Origin: Ilumatobacter sp.
GTDB taxonomy: Bacteria; Actinomycetota; Acidimicrobiia; Acidimicrobiales; Ilumatobacteraceae
Length of the DNA stretch: 49,668 nt
Direction: 5' to 3'
NCBI GenBank assembly: GCA_018666235.1
Contig: JABJAB010000057.1
Span: forward strand, 1 to 49,668
Shown here: in pieces, positions 48,686 through 49,668 of the stretch
Layout: each line of letters opens with the position of its first letter
How positions within the stretch are numbered: the stretch's first letter is position 1
Program-made: the position numbers and the translations under genes
The notes under the pieces: generated by a model
Database searches by the model: none
What the model saw: the letters and a program-made list of their open reading frames with translations, nothing else
Told to the model about the DNA's origin: nothing

Positions 48686-49668
48686 GGCGCTGGCGACGTC
48701 GGGCATCGACCCGATTCGTGCCCACAACCAAGTTGACCAGTGTTCCCAGCGCCACGATGCCGACGATGAGGAAACCGATCGGGCCGGACACCTGAATCGC
48801 CACAGCGACGAACGCTGCAGCCGCCCAGGCGAACTGGAATTGTGTTTCGAACTTCGCAAAGGCCCGTCCCTGGTTGGCTCCAGGGGCATCGCGCTGCACG
48901 ATGCTCTCAAAGCTGAGCCGTCCGATTGCTGCGACCAGATTCAACGCCCCGGCAAGCATGACGCCACCCATCGGGCCCCCGAGCAGCGCGGCGCAGATGC
49001 CAGCCGTGCCCACAATGGCCAATGCGCTGACCAACATCGTTTCTTCGCGCATCCGGTTCCGCAGGCGGGGTGCGATGGCATTGCCGACCATCGCGACGAG
49101 CGCCGAGACGCCGACAACAGCGGCAAACCACAGGGCGCCTTGATCCTGCTCTCGCAGCCAGAACGCCAGGTGGAAGAAGGTGAAGCCCACACAGGCGCGC
49201 AACACCGTCATCGTGATCGCGCCATTGTGGAGGCTGCCTGACCTCAGTTGCACCGACTCCTCACTGTCGACGGCGTGGGCAGCAATCACCTCTCGTGGCA
49301 AGCGGGTGGCGCTGAGGAACGCGCCGACGAAGATGAGTGCACCGTAGACCAGCGTCGCTGGCGCACCGATCGCCTTGAGGAGCACCGCCGCTGGGATCAC
49401 TGCGACCATGCCGGTGAGCCCGGCGATGAGACCGAGTTTCGAGTTGGCCTCAACGAGTTCGTCTTCTGACCGCACCGTCGACGGCACCAGTGCAGACTTC
49501 GAGATCACATAGCCCTTCTGGAGTACCAGGCTGGCGAACACGAGCGGGAAGAGGGCGAGCGCATCGATGTACTTCGCCATCAGGAGCAGCAGGACGACAC
49601 GAATCACTGCGATGATCTGGATCACGAGCCGTCGCCCGCCTGCAGCCCGGTCGATCAGTGGGCCGATC
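48597..49668 (-). CDS. MFS transporter (C-terminal part, cut by window edge)
   Basis: The frame stays open to the window end and continues outside. Its first visible residues IGPLIDRAAGGRRLVIQI match the MFS loop between helices 2 and 3 (GPLIDR...GRR), so about 60 N-terminal residues are missing. About ten further helices are visible, including LALFPLVFASLVLQKGYVIS and GPIGFLIVGIVALGTLVNLVV. The C-terminal 30 residues are Arg/Ser-rich because the gene overlaps the convergent DUF2342 gene by 89 bp before reaching a stop. Major facilitator transport of an unknown compound is inferred. Confidence 0.78.
   Translation of the reverse strand, partial: IGPLIDRAAGGRRLVIQIIAVIRVVLLLLMAKYIDALALFPLVFASLVLQKGYVISKSALVPSTVRSEDELVEANSKLGLIAGLTGMVAVIPAAVLLKAIGAPATLVYGALIFVGAFLSATRLPREVIAAHAVDSEESVQLRSGSLHNGAITMTVLRACVGFTFFHLAFWLREQDQGALWFAAVVGVSALVAMVGNAIAPRLRNRMREETMLVSALAIVGTAGICAALLGGPMGGVMLAGALNLVAAIGRLSFESIVQRDAPGANQGRAFAKFETQFQFAWAAAAFVAVAIQVSGPIGFLIVGIVALGTLVNLVVGTNRVDARRRQRLNRGRSRRRGPARGQAPRSRSGSASRRPK

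Overview
The window reads as chromosomal DNA of a high-GC actinobacterium, most like the Acidimicrobiia (Ilumatobacter-type). The reasons are GTG/TTG starts, ATGA and GTGA stop/start overlaps, start codons 6-7 nt after TANNNT boxes (leaderless pattern), an F420-type PPOX protein, a DUF2342 protein, a PLPPHERTWRHPSE header protein, and abundant acyl-CoA enzymes. The taxon is inferred from gene style, not from a marker gene. I saw no rRNA, tRNA, CRISPR array, insertion sequence or prophage, and no gene-free stretch longer than about 240 bases.

Region 1 (1-6.1 kb) is lipid and redox metabolism: the first 32 codons of an Opp/Dpp-type ABC ATPase, an acyl-CoA dehydrogenase, an acyl-CoA synthetase divergent from an enoyl-CoA hydratase-like protein, a cytochrome P450 whose first 25 or so residues are put out of frame by a 4-bp duplication, and a 1-Cys peroxiredoxin with an IscR-like palindrome upstream. 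Region 2 (6.1-15.5 kb) is signalling: an NMN adenylyltransferase-like gene, a large adenylyl cyclase/AAA regulator, and a divergent histidine kinase, response regulator, ABC ATPase and FtsX/MacB permease operon. Region 3 (15.5-23.5 kb) holds single genes (PPOX, Nei-like glycosylase with Ser2 in place of Pro2, DUF4916-type Nudix, methyltransferase, alpha/beta hydrolase), an aminotransferase/hydroxyacid dehydrogenase operon behind two tandem palindromes, and an ECF sigma factor with a membrane partner.

Region 4 (23.6-38.0 kb) is the most interesting part. Eleven genes lie on the minus strand, ten of them tightly grouped. In transcription order they are an M20 carbamoylase/allantoate amidohydrolase, an N-carbamoyl-D-amino-acid hydrolase, a fused 2Fe-2S/molybdopterin hydroxylase of the selenium-dependent xanthine dehydrogenase style, a short SsnA amidohydrolase, a short YheO/DauR-type regulator, a short YgfK lacking its flavin domain, a complete BMP-type nucleoside/nucleobase ABC transporter (two permeases, lipoprotein, double ATPase) and an isopenicillin-N-synthase-like oxygenase. 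Three matching palindromes (TTnAC-N5-GTnAA) sit on the predicted promoters of the M20 gene, ygfK and the first permease gene, so one regulator probably controls three transcription units. I infer a purine- or hydantoin-type heterocycle uptake and degradation system related to the E. coli xdhD/ssnA/ygfK region but with a different hydrolase set and reduced YgfK and SsnA proteins.

Region 5 (38.1-49.7 kb) is mostly housekeeping: a thiamine-binding protein, a methyltransferase, a nitroreductase, TesB thioesterase, a sugar-dehydrogenase lipoprotein, an RNB ribonuclease, MreB, a small membrane protein with MoaE (molybdopterin synthase, needed by the Mo enzyme of region 4), a header-motif membrane protein, an NAD-dependent epimerase-like protein, a DUF2342 protein with a shifted zinc motif, and an MFS transporter running off the right edge.
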